Positions 12,301 to 23,257 of a stretch of 64,000 nucleotides of DNA are shown here, one piece after another; within the stretch, counting starts at the first letter, position 1; each line of letters begins with the position of its first letter. The notes below the pieces were generated by a model, which saw nothing but the letters and a program-made list of their open reading frames with translations, searched no databases and had not been told where the DNA came from. Made by a program: the position numbers and the translations under genes. The stretch spans positions 1,798,001 to 1,862,000 of the forward strand of contig NC_089246.1 in NCBI RefSeq assembly GCF_000512585.2, given 5' to 3'. Source of the stretch: Kwoniella bestiolae CBS 10118 (Eukaryota > Basidiomycota > Tremellomycetes > Tremellales > Cryptococcaceae).

Positions 12301-13260
12301 TATGGTCAAGGTGTTGGGTGCGTTGTCGGACAAAGATGGTGTCAAAGTACCTGGTTTCTGTGAGTGCGACTTTGCCCTATGTCAAGCTTGGTGTATCGTA
12401 GTATATGTTTGACGTAAATTGACCATTCGTTCGCCGGGTGTAGATGAAACAGTCCGACCGCCCACCGAAGAGGAACTTTCCCTCCTCCGAGATGTCTCTG
12501 CAGCCTCTGGTAGATCGTTGGAAGAACTGATAAGAGTATGGAGACAGCCTTCCTTCTCTATTGCCAATATCGTTTCATCCGGTGCGGGCAACAAGACCGT
12601 CATTCCTAAGAAGGTATCAGCAGATATCAGTATGCGTATCGTCCCTGATCAACAGCTGGAGGTCATCGTTGAAGATCTGAAGAAATACTGTAAGGAAGTT
12701 TTCGAGGGTCTGGGTAGTCCACATTCTTTCGAGGTGAGTTAGCGAATCGTCAACATGAACCGATAAAGAACCCACTCTCGAAAGATACCGATAACATCAT
12801 TCTGCAGTCACTCATCAGCTGACTAATGTTTAACACGGAATGCAGATCCAAGTCACTCACTCGGCCTCATGGTGGTTGACATCCCTCGACTCACCATATT
12901 TCAAAGCTCTCGAATCGTCTGTTCAGGACATATGGGGTGTGAAACCTCTCAAAATCAGAGAAGGAGGTACGGTACCCACTGTCTTCTGGCTGGAGAAGGA
13001 ATTCGGTGCGCCGTGTGTCCATCTACCGCTTGGGCAAAGTAGCGATGCGGGGCATTTGGCAAATGAACGAATGAGACTGTTGAATCTTAGGTGAGTGCAT
13101 CATGACTTCTAGGTGACCGCTATTCCGAATATACCGGTTTTCGTTCGTTTGACTCGAGTCGAGATGAAGTGCTGATGAGTCGATTGTTGAATGTAGGAAT
13201 GGTAAGAGGGTTATCGAGGCTTATCTTACCAGGTTGGCTGGTATCCGAGAAACAAGATAA
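9372..13260 (+). CDS. DUG2: Dug2-like: WD40 repeats fused to M20 metallopeptidase (glutathione breakdown)
   Basis: Fourteen exons: 9372..9857, 9914..10022, 10087..10103, 10168..10282, 10346..11220, 11284..11420, 11481..11544, 11597..11687, 11750..11822, 11886..12057, 12122..12359, 12444..12733, 12846..13090, 13197..13260; 991 aa. Residues of about 150-600 carry WD40 repeats (GHEGSILAL, SAGDVRIWS, SGDSDVKIWD, AGEIVVWDLETG, ITTGSDSFVKIW) with a long Ser/Pro insert. The C-terminal third is an M20 peptidase: HYDVQPADEEKW (His/Asp), YGRGVTDNKGP (bridging Asp), IEGEEEAGSRG (Glu pair) and DAGHLANER (late His). This WD40-M20 order is the hallmark of yeast Dug2, which works with Dug3 and the dipeptidase Dug1 to hydrolyse cytosolic glutathione. 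The third exon is only 17 nt; its donor choice (GTAGGT) was set by reading phase. All M20 ligands seem present. Confidence 0.9.
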
Positions 13261-13401
13261 GAAGTTACTAGATTTAGATCATGCTAGGTTATACTACACC
13301 ATCACTATACATTGCATAAGGACCGGGTACATACATCTTTGTATAATACATAATACATATGCAAAATGTGAACAGCGAACAGCAGAAATACAATACCACA
13401 A

Positions 13402-16287
13402 TTACTTCTGCTGTTGTTGTTGCTGTTGATTGCTCAACCATTCCTTTTGAGCCTGCAATTGCTTTTCCATCAACTTCATCTTCTCCTTCTTCATATTCTC
13501 ATTATGTCTCGCATTCTCCCTCGCATCCGTCATCCATTGAGGTTCACCGGGAGGCATCAAACTGAGCGCCAATCCCAGGACACCCAACATCGTAAACACA
13601 ATCAGAACTATTAGGTCAATCTCGGTATCTCCCGTAGTCATCACGCTCCGTAGGTAGGTCCAGGTGAATCGAGCGATATCCCGCTGAGGGATGAAAGTAG
13701 GTGGAGATTTGTAGTATACCGTATATGCCATGCAGAGCAGTACAGTGATGATTGATCCGATCATATATGGTATCGAGCCAAACAACAGCCCTTCAAGTGT
13801 GTATAGCACAGTTGGCGGAGCGATAGTGTTCAATGGATTGGATCGGTTGACTAAGGAGAGTGGGTGGGTGTAGGTGTAAGGAAGGGGTATAGATAGGTCA
13901 GATAGGATCGCTTGAGTGCAGAGTCGAGATCCTGCTATGGCTATTGGCACCTGTTATTTCGTCATCAGTATACCCACCCGTACCCTCGATGAGATATGAT
14001 GTGTACTACTCACCCCTGTACCAGGATGTGCGCTCGCTCCGACAAAGTAAGCTCCCTTGAGAGATGGATGTCTTGCCTGTTGACGGAAAGAGAGCACATT
14101 GAAGAAATCATGGGTTATACCCAGGATAGATCCGTGTGTGAGGTTAAATTTCTCTTTCCCTATTTGACGTGTGGGATATCAGCTTGAACCAATATGTGTC
14201 ATAGAGTACCAAATGTCAAAACGACAGCATTGCACTCACAGGTTTGAGGCGTGTTAACACCCTCCCATACAATCTTGTCCTTCAGCCCCACAATCCCAAG
14301 ACGAGATTCCATAATTTCGATCACCTGTTTTCTAGCTCTATCTACCAATGCTGGCCAATCCTGAGAATCCTGGTCAGGTTCTTTGGACCCGTTTGAGAAG
14401 GTCCGTATGCCCTGTTCTCCATTTTTGGTATTGTGCAGGTGTCCTACAGGAATCAAGATGACTAGGGAATCTTTGTTTTTGGGGGCTGCTGTCGGATCGC
14501 TGTCGGACAATATTAACATTAGCATCGCAAGTTAAGAGAGGCGAATGACGGCGTTTCCCTTTCTTCATGTGAGAGGACAGGGTCGACGACGGATCAGACG
14601 TACACTCTAGAAGGCACATTCACGTAGAAACTTGGTTCTCTAGGCATGCCTTTCCTCTTGAATATATCGTCGAATGAACCCTTGTAGTCTTCTGCTAGGA
14701 ATATATTGTGTGCGTTCAGGGAGGGGATGATGGAGTCAAGGGCCCAGTAGAAGGAGATGGACGAGCAGCTGTTGCATATAAAATGTACGATCAGCCAGTG
14801 ATATTCACGAGATGGCCCTGCATTTCCAAGGTGTTTTGACGATCGTCGCATGATACAGGGAAAATACGTCGAGACTCCACTTACGAATGCGGTTTATCTT
14901 CCAGCCTCTTAGCTAAATTCGGATCCAACAGATCCTTCTGCTCCTTGCCTTGGCCTTGTACCACGGCTGAATCTCCCACCTTGCCAAACAGATTGTTATG
15001 TGCCCATACCAAATCGGCATTCACCACTACCACGTCTGCTTCTTTCACTTCCCCATTCTCCAGCTTCACTCCGGTGGCTCTTCCCCTGGAATCATGTATG
15101 ACAGATGCGATAGGCGTAGAGAAGTGGTATTTCGCGCCGTATTTTTCGGAGATGTTGACGATAGATTGGACGACAGAGTGGAATCCTCCTTTGGGGTACC
15201 ACTATGCGTTGCAGGAGACATCAATACTTTACTTGGCATCTCAGGAGTGAATCAACAAGGGGTAACGACGGGTAGAGAAAACAATGACTCACTATCCCCT
15301 CGCAGGTCTCTGTCCATTGTAGCAACGTATACGTCCCAGGGGCGTCGAAAGGCGAACTACCAAGATACCTTTCAGCGACGAAACATCAGCTCAAGTTCTT
15401 CCTCTTTATCTGAGCGCATGCTTTGGACATCGGGCTATGATGATTTACTCACATACTCCCAAAGCTAAATGCCCTTCTCATCCTTTCCGTCTTAAAGTAC
15501 CTCGCACATCTCCCCCAAAGACTCCCAAAGGGATGAAGTTTGAGTAAATTTATCAGAACTTCGGGACGAAGCATCGCCAAGAAGTTGGGGAAGGGTTGTC
15601 CAAGGACATGTTCATATGATAGTTGAGCGTGTATGCCTGCTTCCCTATTATCCCACAGTCTATTAGTATCCAGTAAAACTAAATGATTTTGGTCCCGAGG
15701 GCAAGTGGAAAGACCAATGGGATGAACCTACCTCAAGAAATCCTCCAATCTTGCTGACCCGCCCTTCCCTTCCCACTTTTCCACCTCTGCGCCCAATTTC
15801 GCTCGATCAGAGCTGAGAATCACCTTCTCACCATCATGATAATGTATCACATAATTCGGATTGCACTGTATCAGGTCTACGTGGTCTTCTAGCCTTTCCC
15901 CAAGGTCATTGTATAGCTGATGGAACAAGGGTGGAAGAAGGAGTAACGACGGGCCCTACGAATACCAATATCATCCCTAAAGTCAGTCCGGATCACATAT
16001 ATAGTTGAGGGCAGTTAGGAGACAAACCTGATCGAACCGATACCCTTCGTGATGTATCAGACTACATCTCCCACCTGAATATTCATTCTTCTCATATACA
16101 TCTACGTCGAATCCTGCGTGAGCTAGTCGGGCAGCTGTCGACGTCCCTCCCACGCCGGCACCTGTAAATTACCCAGGATCACGATCAGATGAAGACATCA
16201 GGTTTTGTAGATCGTTTTGCATGACAAGTTAGAATTCCCAAACAACTCACCTATCACGATCGCTTTCTTCTTACCCTTATCTGCCAT
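13402..16287 (-). CDS. crtI: Phytoene desaturase-like (CrtI/AL-1 family) with C-terminal membrane tail
   Basis: Ten exons from 16287 down: 16251..16287, 16028..16161, 15732..15955, 15453..15644, 15293..15368, 14885..15201, 14604..14768, 14240..14499, 14014..14159, 13402..13950; 699 aa. The N-terminus is a Rossmann FAD-binding fold (AIVIGAGVGGTSTAARL, acidic strand end VYEKN, GGRCS). Family marks follow: RFDQGPSLLLLP, WYPKGGFHSVVQ, VVNADLVWA, VPSRVDPTAAP, LVILIPVGHL, FNLTHGSILG, and the carotenoid-oxidoreductase end FVGASAHPGTGVPIAIAGSRL split over exons 9-10. Such enzymes introduce double bonds into phytoene on membranes. The tail (last about 180 aa) has two or three hydrophobic spans and a Lys/Gln-rich end finishing in a polyglutamine run. 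It is longer than usual CrtI (about 580-620 aa). No phytoene synthase gene lies in the window, so a related polyene substrate is possible. Confidence 0.85.
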
Positions 16288-16606
16288 TGGACTGTATCAA
16301 CTACGTTTTGTTATATCTCTGTTCCGACACAAATATGCAGTGAATAACTTTCAATACGAGGATGATTTCGATGATGTGAACGACCGGATAGAATGATCGA
16401 CGGCAAGGTGACAACCGGAGTGCCTGCTGTGGCGATTGCTTCCATCAGTGAGTGGCATTCATCGTAGGATATTCGTACAAAGTATGGTATACATATGCTG
16501 GTCAAACGCATACACAATGATCTACATATTGACTATCGCAGCGTACCACCCCATTCAGCAGCTCCTTCTCGTCGCTGTCGGCACCTCCAAGTCTCCACGA
16601 TCTCCC
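16288..16606. other. Promoter of crtI / 3' region of upstream gene
   Basis: This 319-bp gap separates two minus-strand genes. No motif stands out and there is no coding content. Confidence 0.5.
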
Positions 16607-18251
16607 CTACTTCTCAACCTTCATCTCATTCCCAGGTCCCACAAACCAATGATTCTGCGTCGTCATCAACACATGCGGCGGCACCATCTCAATCGGCACA
16701 TTTGCCAGCTCCTTCACACTGCTCTCGTCCGCACCTCTCTCGTACAGGTACGACATCCCGCCAGTCATCTGTGTGGGTTTCGGTGCTGACTCGTTCTTGT
16801 TCTGAGAGATCCTATCGATGTATCGCCAGACTTGGTCCATATCTGGTGGGGGAGTCAACATGGCTGATATCTCGGTGGAGAGGGTGTGGTAGATCAGGTA
16901 ACATAGGCATGCGATTGCAATTTTCTGGTTGACTGGCGTGCGGAAATCAATTCTATCAGTGAAAATACAAGACAAGGATGAGTCAGATGGAGTGATAGGA
17001 CGAACTCACTGAAAGATAGGAAAACGATGATACATAAAAGCTGAATCGATCGGATCCGCTTTCTCCACCTATATAATACCCAAGACATTGATCAGCATAT
17101 CAATCACTCCGAGACGACAGAGACGAAGAGACACCCACATGTTCTCTTGCGCCTCTCGCTTCATACTCGCTTGAACTCGTTTCATCAACACGCCCTCATC
17201 AGGTGCGGGCGGTTGAGGTAATTTCGGTCGGTTGAAGTGGCCCTAAACACAACCAGAACACCGAGATGGTCAGTATCTTCTTTGACGAAGTATGAATTAA
17301 TGATCACGGAAAGACATCTCACAACGTGGGGGGCATTCCCACCCTCCCACCACAATTCATCTTTGATCGCAGCCTCGGGTCTAGTCTTACCCAGAGGAAA
17401 AGGGAACAACCTAGGAGCAGCAGCTTTGGTAGTGAGAAATGCCGAGGGGTGAGATCGGGTATGTGCCTGTGGAGTGGGTGGAAATCAGCATATAATAGCA
17501 CCGAAACACACCGATTCGATCGGACATCGGCAATGAGCAAGATGAAGATGATGGTTCGGATCGATTGGTAGGACCGACCCATAGATCCTGTCTTGATTTC
17601 TTACTAGCAGTCAGTTTCTTGAATCTCTCTGTATTGGGATCATCAGGTTTAGGTAGTTTGTTGAGAGCCTGTTGATAGCCGTAGTATATGATGGAAGTAC
17701 GGGCCACGTAGCAGCTAATGACAGTACATCAAACAAGTGATCAGCATACAGCGGTGAAGGTTCATTTTTGACAGCTCGAGCGAGAGGGTGACTGAATCAT
17801 AGATATTCACATCACCGCTATAGTCGTGATGGTACTGAACAATCGATAGAAAGGTATCATCTCGTACGGCAGGGGAAAAGCTGACATCGCTGTATCGTTT
17901 AAAATGTAATCAGTAAACCATCAGTATACCATCGGTAACGGGAAAAGACCGCCCACCTAAACTCAAAGCTACCATAAGAGCTATACTCTGAGCGATCGGA
18001 CCGAACTGTAATCTACAAGACCATCACCATCACTATCACCATCAATGCCCAATAATCAATCTCCAGATTGTATCTCGAATGGGTGGGTGAACAGACCTCT
18101 TCACTCACTCAGGATGAGGCTGAGGTTTCTCCAACTCTTTCCTCAGCTTCTCCACCTTCTCTTCATACGCTTCCACACTTGATGATCCTCGCTCCTTGGC
18201 TGCTTCAAGGGTCTTTTCAGCTTTCTTCAGCTGTTCAGCTAATGTCGCCAT
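16607..18251 (-). CDS. Unrecognised multi-exon membrane protein
   Basis: Eight exons from 18251 down: 18109..18251, 17957..18012, 17811..17889, 17579..17714, 17323..17466, 17135..17242, 17010..17068, 16607..16952; 356 aa. It starts with a charged coiled-coil segment of about 45 aa (AEQLKKAEKTLEAA, VEKLRKELEKP). Two hydrophobic spans follow around residues 50-105 (IAQSIALMVALSLGG; FSTITTIAVICYVA). Then come a basic Pro-rich region and a third hydrophobic stretch (KIAIACLCYLIYHTL). It ends with a conserved-looking hydrophilic tail (PTQMTGGMSYLYERG, HVLMTTQNHWFVGP). I do not recognise the family. The donor of exon 4 (GTCGGT at 17578) is unusual and was chosen only because it keeps phase. An organelle or ER membrane protein is plausible but unproven. 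Confidence 0.65.
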
Positions 18252-18741
18252 GTCGCAATCGTTGTCGCACTTTTACTTTACTTGACTTTTTACGTGTATA
18301 TGGTTTCTGTTGCTGCTTTGTTGTTTATTTTGTTTCGTAGGCGACGTGAGTGTGTCGACAAGGTTATCAGGTATCTTACGTCTGGATTTTCAGAATAGAT
18401 TTTTAGAGAGGGTCAAGTATTCGAGCGATTGTGACATGCGAAGAAAGTCAGTGTTGATACTACATGCTATTTCCCCAGTAGCTTAACCCATATAAGAGGG
18501 TGTTACAAGTGAGAGTTCATGTAACGTAGCCAAAGGAGTTTCCATAGGATCAAGTCCTCAAAGGAAGGTCACATCGATCGTATCGCATTATTACCTGTTT
18601 TATCTATTACATGCGACATTGACATAGACCTTAGATTGATCCGTAATTTTGTGTCTCGATGTATCTCGCAAATCGACAAGATACAAAGCTTGCGATTCCT
18701 CCCTCTCTTCCCCCTCGTGGCAATTCGATCTTCGAATCATC
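18252..18741. other. Intergenic region
   Basis: This is the promoter of the membrane-protein gene (start 18251, -) and the 3' region of RPB3 (-). ORFs on the plus strand across 18649..19119 are shadows of the RPB3 last exon. Confidence 0.5.
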
Positions 18742-20596
18742 TCATCGTCTCAAAGGGCTCATCCCACTCCCCTGACCACCCCACTGTCCACCACCACCTC
18801 CATTCGCGCCATACCCCCCAGCACCATAATCCCCTACCTGCGCACCATTACCATACCCATTGACTTCCCCGAAATCAGGTTCCGTCACTCCCTGATCTCC
18901 ATTCTCATCCTCATCTTCATCCACACCCGTCTCCTTCTGCACCGCCAAGATCACACTCGCCAGATTCTCTATCAACAGATCCAAGCCTTGTTCAACGACC
19001 GACCGAACGGGTATGGAGTTGACGGATTCAGCTGTGAAGTAGAATGTGGATGGGACGGCGTTGTAGTCGAATGGAAGGGATGGGTCGAGGGGAGGTTCGA
19101 ATACTGCGTTGGAAGATAGGGGCCATTCGGCTCGTTCTGTGGTGATGGCACGTTGTCAAATTAGCAATGGACTGGTTGGTGTCTTGACTGGACGAATGCA
19201 CTGAGAGGATGCAACGACGTAGTTGACACGATGAGACAGTGACAAAATGCGCCCCTACAGAGATGCCTCGCACTCACCATCCGTCTCAAACCAGTGTGTT
19301 GTATGCCTCAATTTGTTATGCGGGTCATACTCGAATGCAACAGTTGATAATGGTGACCATTTAGCATGATGCTTTGCGATTCCCTGGAATGTACATCAAA
19401 CATAATCAGTATGAAGGGTCCCACGAAGGCCGATTCTGTCTCTCCCAACACCAAAAGCACCTCCATGTTGATTTGATGATCCCCATCCTGAATGACTCAC
19501 CTTATAAGCCTTACACACCAGATCAATCTCCTGACCCTGTCCCATCTTCGCCAACAATATAGGTGGCACGCCCGGCTGACCCTTTCCGACTGGTGAACCT
19601 AGTTCGGGATCACGATTACTTATTATCTGCCTGTCATCTTCTGATAGTTCCGGTGGGGGACCATATGGATTTGGGGCTGGTGGCTGCGAGGAGAACGGAA
19701 AGTTAGGTATGCTCCTTTCAGCTCAATAGTAAACACTCCGCAGACATTAGGACTGGATGGTCTCGGAAGCGTGGTAATTGCAACTGCACTCACCCCATTT
19801 GAACTTGGAACAACCTCCAACATATCACTGGTAACTCTCATGAATTTCTCTCCGTCTGCACCTCGGAATGACACTTTGAGTTTGAGCGTGACCATACAGT
19901 AGTAACAACCCTCATCACATTCACAGTCCTATACGTTAAACGATCAGTCAGCTCATACTATCCACTTAGCAGGTATTATCACGGTAGATGTGATCCGTTC
20001 TTGGTCAAACGGTACTTTCGCAAGGCAAATGCATCATAAACACCAAAGGATCCTCAGATATGAGACCACTCACCCTCGTATACCTCAGTCCCTTGGCCAC
20101 TCCCCTACTTATCAGCGGCACCAACCCCAACCTATGCGCCAACATCTCATCGGGAATCGGTGTAGTATTTTGCAGGAACAATACCTGGTCAATAGCTGAG
20201 GGCGATCGCATGTCAGTTTCATCGCACCTCTACCTGTCACTTTCACAACAAACATAAAGCTTGACTACACTAGGTCACTGAGGTGGATGACTTGTCGAGT
20301 AAGGAACTCAAACCCCACGGCAGCTTCATTGCTGATTTCCTCAACCGCAAATACACATACAACTCACCAATAGTAGGTACATCAGCCAACATGACCCTCC
20401 TGAGACTATTCGCATAAGCCAATTCGACCCCACTGAGATGGAACGTCGTCTCTTGATTATTCAAATTCCTGACTAACAATCTAGGTTGGTTGGTCTGACC
20501 GAGGGGCACATCGATACCGCCCGGCACGCCTGTTGCACCAGGACCAGGGGCGAAGGCGGAGGATGAGGGGACGTTGAATGAGGAGTAGCCGTTCAT
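18742..20596 (-). CDS. RPB3: RNA polymerase II subunit RPB3
   Basis: Six exons from 20596 down: 20368..20596, 20074..20195, 19794..19928, 19501..19683, 19278..19383, 18742..19136; 389 aa. RPB3 pairs with RPB11 like the bacterial alpha dimer and nucleates polymerase II assembly in the nucleus. The sequence shows the alpha-motif core ([20 protein letters not shown]). It also has [12 protein letters not shown], the zinc-binding C-x-C-x3-C-x2-C loop ([11 protein letters not shown]) and [18 protein letters not shown]. The [10 protein letters not shown] and HWFETD segments follow. An N-terminal extension of about 35 aa (Pro/Gly-rich) and a Gly/Asn-rich tail of about 60 aa make it longer than yeast RPB3 (about 318 aa). 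All key parts are intact. Confidence 0.95.
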
Positions 20597-21056
20597 CGTG
20601 GGTTTTGTCCGTATGCTATGTTTAGAGTAAAGCCAGAGAGAGAAGGAGGAGATATATCGTTGTAGTTTTGTTTTTGAACGTAACGACGAAGGGAGATCAA
20701 GGTGTGGCTGATATTCTCTCTATCACCTTTTGGGATATCAGGCACATACCATCGAGAACAGCATAGAGTCAGATAATCTACGGCTCAGTTTTGTGGTTAC
20801 GGGTGTATATGCTGTTCTCCAGCACACCGTATCCATAATCAAGATGAAAGTGAGAACAGCATTACAACGTTCAACACACGTTCAACACAAGGTTGACCAC
20901 AATCGCTATGCGTTTCTCCGTCCAACACACCACCGTCATGGCCACAAACAGCATAGTCGTACATGATGATCTGACCGATTGCAACTGTATGCGTTTCTTC
21001 TTCTTGTCCCATGATTTTTTCCGATACTATACAAATGCATACAAATACATGCATGA
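20597..21056. other. Intergenic region
   Basis: This is upstream DNA of RPB3 and the 3' region of ALG1, both on the minus strand. No coding or repeat structure is supported. Confidence 0.5.
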
Positions 21057-22856
21057 TCACCTCCTAGACTTCCTATCTATCAGACCCTCATATACCACCT
21101 TATCCCAGTTCTGATCCCACGTTGACCATTCATCTTCCTCCCCCACTGGTACTCCTTCGAAGTATCCCTTCAGTACATCCAATCTCTCTGATTCGGGAAA
21201 ACCGCCCAGCACGTCCTATAACAGGCGACCAGCAGTATAAGCTATCCACCCGCATTGCTTGCCATGAGTGATGTGCAAGGGAATAAGATAACTTACGATC
21301 AATTGTTCCCCCAATTCCTCACCACTCTCAAAGACTCTACCGTTCTTCCCTTCTTTTACTAATTCACCAATACACTCAAACCCCTTGGCCAACACCGGCA
21401 AATGACATCCAAACATATCAACTACTTTCATCGGTAGATCCCGTCCCGAGGAACTGGTATGTAGACTTATGCCTAGATCTGCACTACCTAGTAATAATGG
21501 GTAATCCTGCGCGGGGAGGAATACACATCGGACAATCACATCTTGCCATTGTTTTTCTCTTTCCGATATGAGTCTTTCGAACTGTGCTCTGAGAGTGCCT
21601 TTTCCTGTTGTGATGACTAGTAACTTTGGTACATTTGTAACGGAGGAAGAGTTGATGGTATTTTGATATTGGTCCAATGCCGTGATAAGCAACGAGAAAT
21701 CTTCGTCGGCTGTCCAAGAGGTCGAGGAAACCACTAAAGCCGGTCTATCACTCCTGAGTGCCAATTTGCCAGAATTAAGCTCAGTGAAAGGTGTAGAGTC
21801 GTCTGAATAGCTGTTAAAGGATGGTGGTAGAGGTGGTTCCAACATAGGAAGTAATCGTTTGAACAAGTCGTGTTGATCTGATGGCTCGGTCCGCTTGAAA
21901 TGAGATGGCGGCCTATCGTGTAAGACCACTTTATGACCCCTACATGCAGAGACGAATTAGCTATCAGATGCAGTACCCCTCGACGTGGATAAGTACTCAC
22001 TCAAGCTTCCATTCTTTCACCAGGTACTCCCTCATCGCGTTCGTCACGAACAGATGAGCATACGCCGATTGTCCAAATGTCTTTTCGATCCTACACACTT
22101 TTTAGATTAGCTCTTGCTTCCACATGATTGATACAGAAATTGAGCTACCCGTGCAAAGCCTCAAGGGATGTGCCCTTCCTCGACGACACATCTTCACAGA
22201 AGCTTAAGGAACGCTACAACTCACCATCTAGCGACCCTCACGATAGGCGACCTCATCCCCAACCTCATCGCTAAAATACTATAACCCGTGTTATGCCAAT
22301 CCACCACCAACTTCGACCCTGTATTCATGACGATAAACTGCGCAATCGCAAGGGTAGGTATCGAAGGTGGATTTTGCACAAAGATATATTCCGTATTTAT
22401 AGGTATTTCCCAAATGATCAACCGCATTATCGAATATATCTGTACCATCACTCTTATGGGCGCTCTAATAATCCATGGGAATTTACTGAGAATCTTGGGC
22501 GGTTCGTCCAAAGGCATAATATGTATCTTATCATTTTCCAGCAACTCCTTGATAGGGGTGGTCTCGCCATACCCCACCACCCAAGTTTCCATGCCATGTC
22601 GTGCCAGACTGGAGGTATGATACATCATCCGTGGACTTCGACCGATATCCCCTATGACCAGTACTACCGCTGTGCCTCGCTTTGAGGGTCGTAATGTCGT
22701 GCGTCGGACCAGTAAGACGAAAAATAGGGTCCAAGGTGCGACGATAACCAGAAATATGGGGAAGAGGATATGGCCTGGTACCCCCTTGGGGTTGTCGACG
22801 AAGGGGTCGTAGAGTGGTTTGGAGGGGAAAAAACCTGGGAGTTGGAATGGGTCCAT
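21057..22856 (-). CDS. ALG1: Chitobiosyldiphosphodolichol beta-mannosyltransferase ALG1
   Basis: Four exons from 22856 down: 22225..22856, 22001..22090, 21297..21939, 21057..21215; 507 aa. ALG1 adds the first mannose (from GDP-mannose) to GlcNAc2-PP-dolichol on the cytosolic face of the ER, an essential step of N-glycan assembly. A membrane anchor lies at about residues 30-52 (FPIFLVIVAPWTLFFVLLV). GT-B/GT33 marks include VLVIGDIGRSPRMMYH, VQNPPSIPTL, VDWHNTGYSIL, FVTNAMREYL, HDRPPSHF, VVSSTSWTADEDF and LLVITTGKG. The donor-binding part is ADLGISLHTSSSGRDLPMK, then VVDMFGC and PVLAKGF. Length agrees with the family. It is head-to-head with RPC82 across 401 bp. Confidence 0.95.
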
Positions 22857-23257
22857 TTTGAGGTAGAGCGATGGAAGGGCCGATGTCGCTGACTGCTGCA
22901 GCTTTAGCCAAGGCTCTGGTTCTTCTTACCTTGACTTTGCTCAAGGTATCCCGCTGAATGATATGATCATGAATGATTACTACTTGCCTCCTTCCTTTTA
23001 TACTGTTACGGCGTACTGGAAATGGCACTGGCAATGCGGGGCCATGTCATGTCACGTGACAGAGCTTTTATCAACGGAATCAAATTGAATCCCAACCATC
23101 CAACATCCACTTCACGAGGAAATCAAAAAAATTCAATGCTTTCAACCTTGTTTTGTACTCTCCATGTCATCTCAAAGCTAATCAAGCGATCAACAGCCCA
23201 CAACACCTCCCATGTCATCCCACATATAGCACCACATCACAATCACCCCCACCCAAA
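22857..23257. promoter_or_regulatory. Bidirectional promoter ALG1 / RPC82
   Basis: These 401 bp separate the ATGs of ALG1 (-) and RPC82 (+), so both promoters must lie here or overlap the 5' ends. The ORF at 22531..23034 on the minus strand is a shadow of ALG1 and its leader. Confidence 0.6.

Noticed and set aside
18649..19119. 156-codon plus-strand frame
   Set aside because: It is antisense to the RPB3 last exon, whose reading frame is certain.
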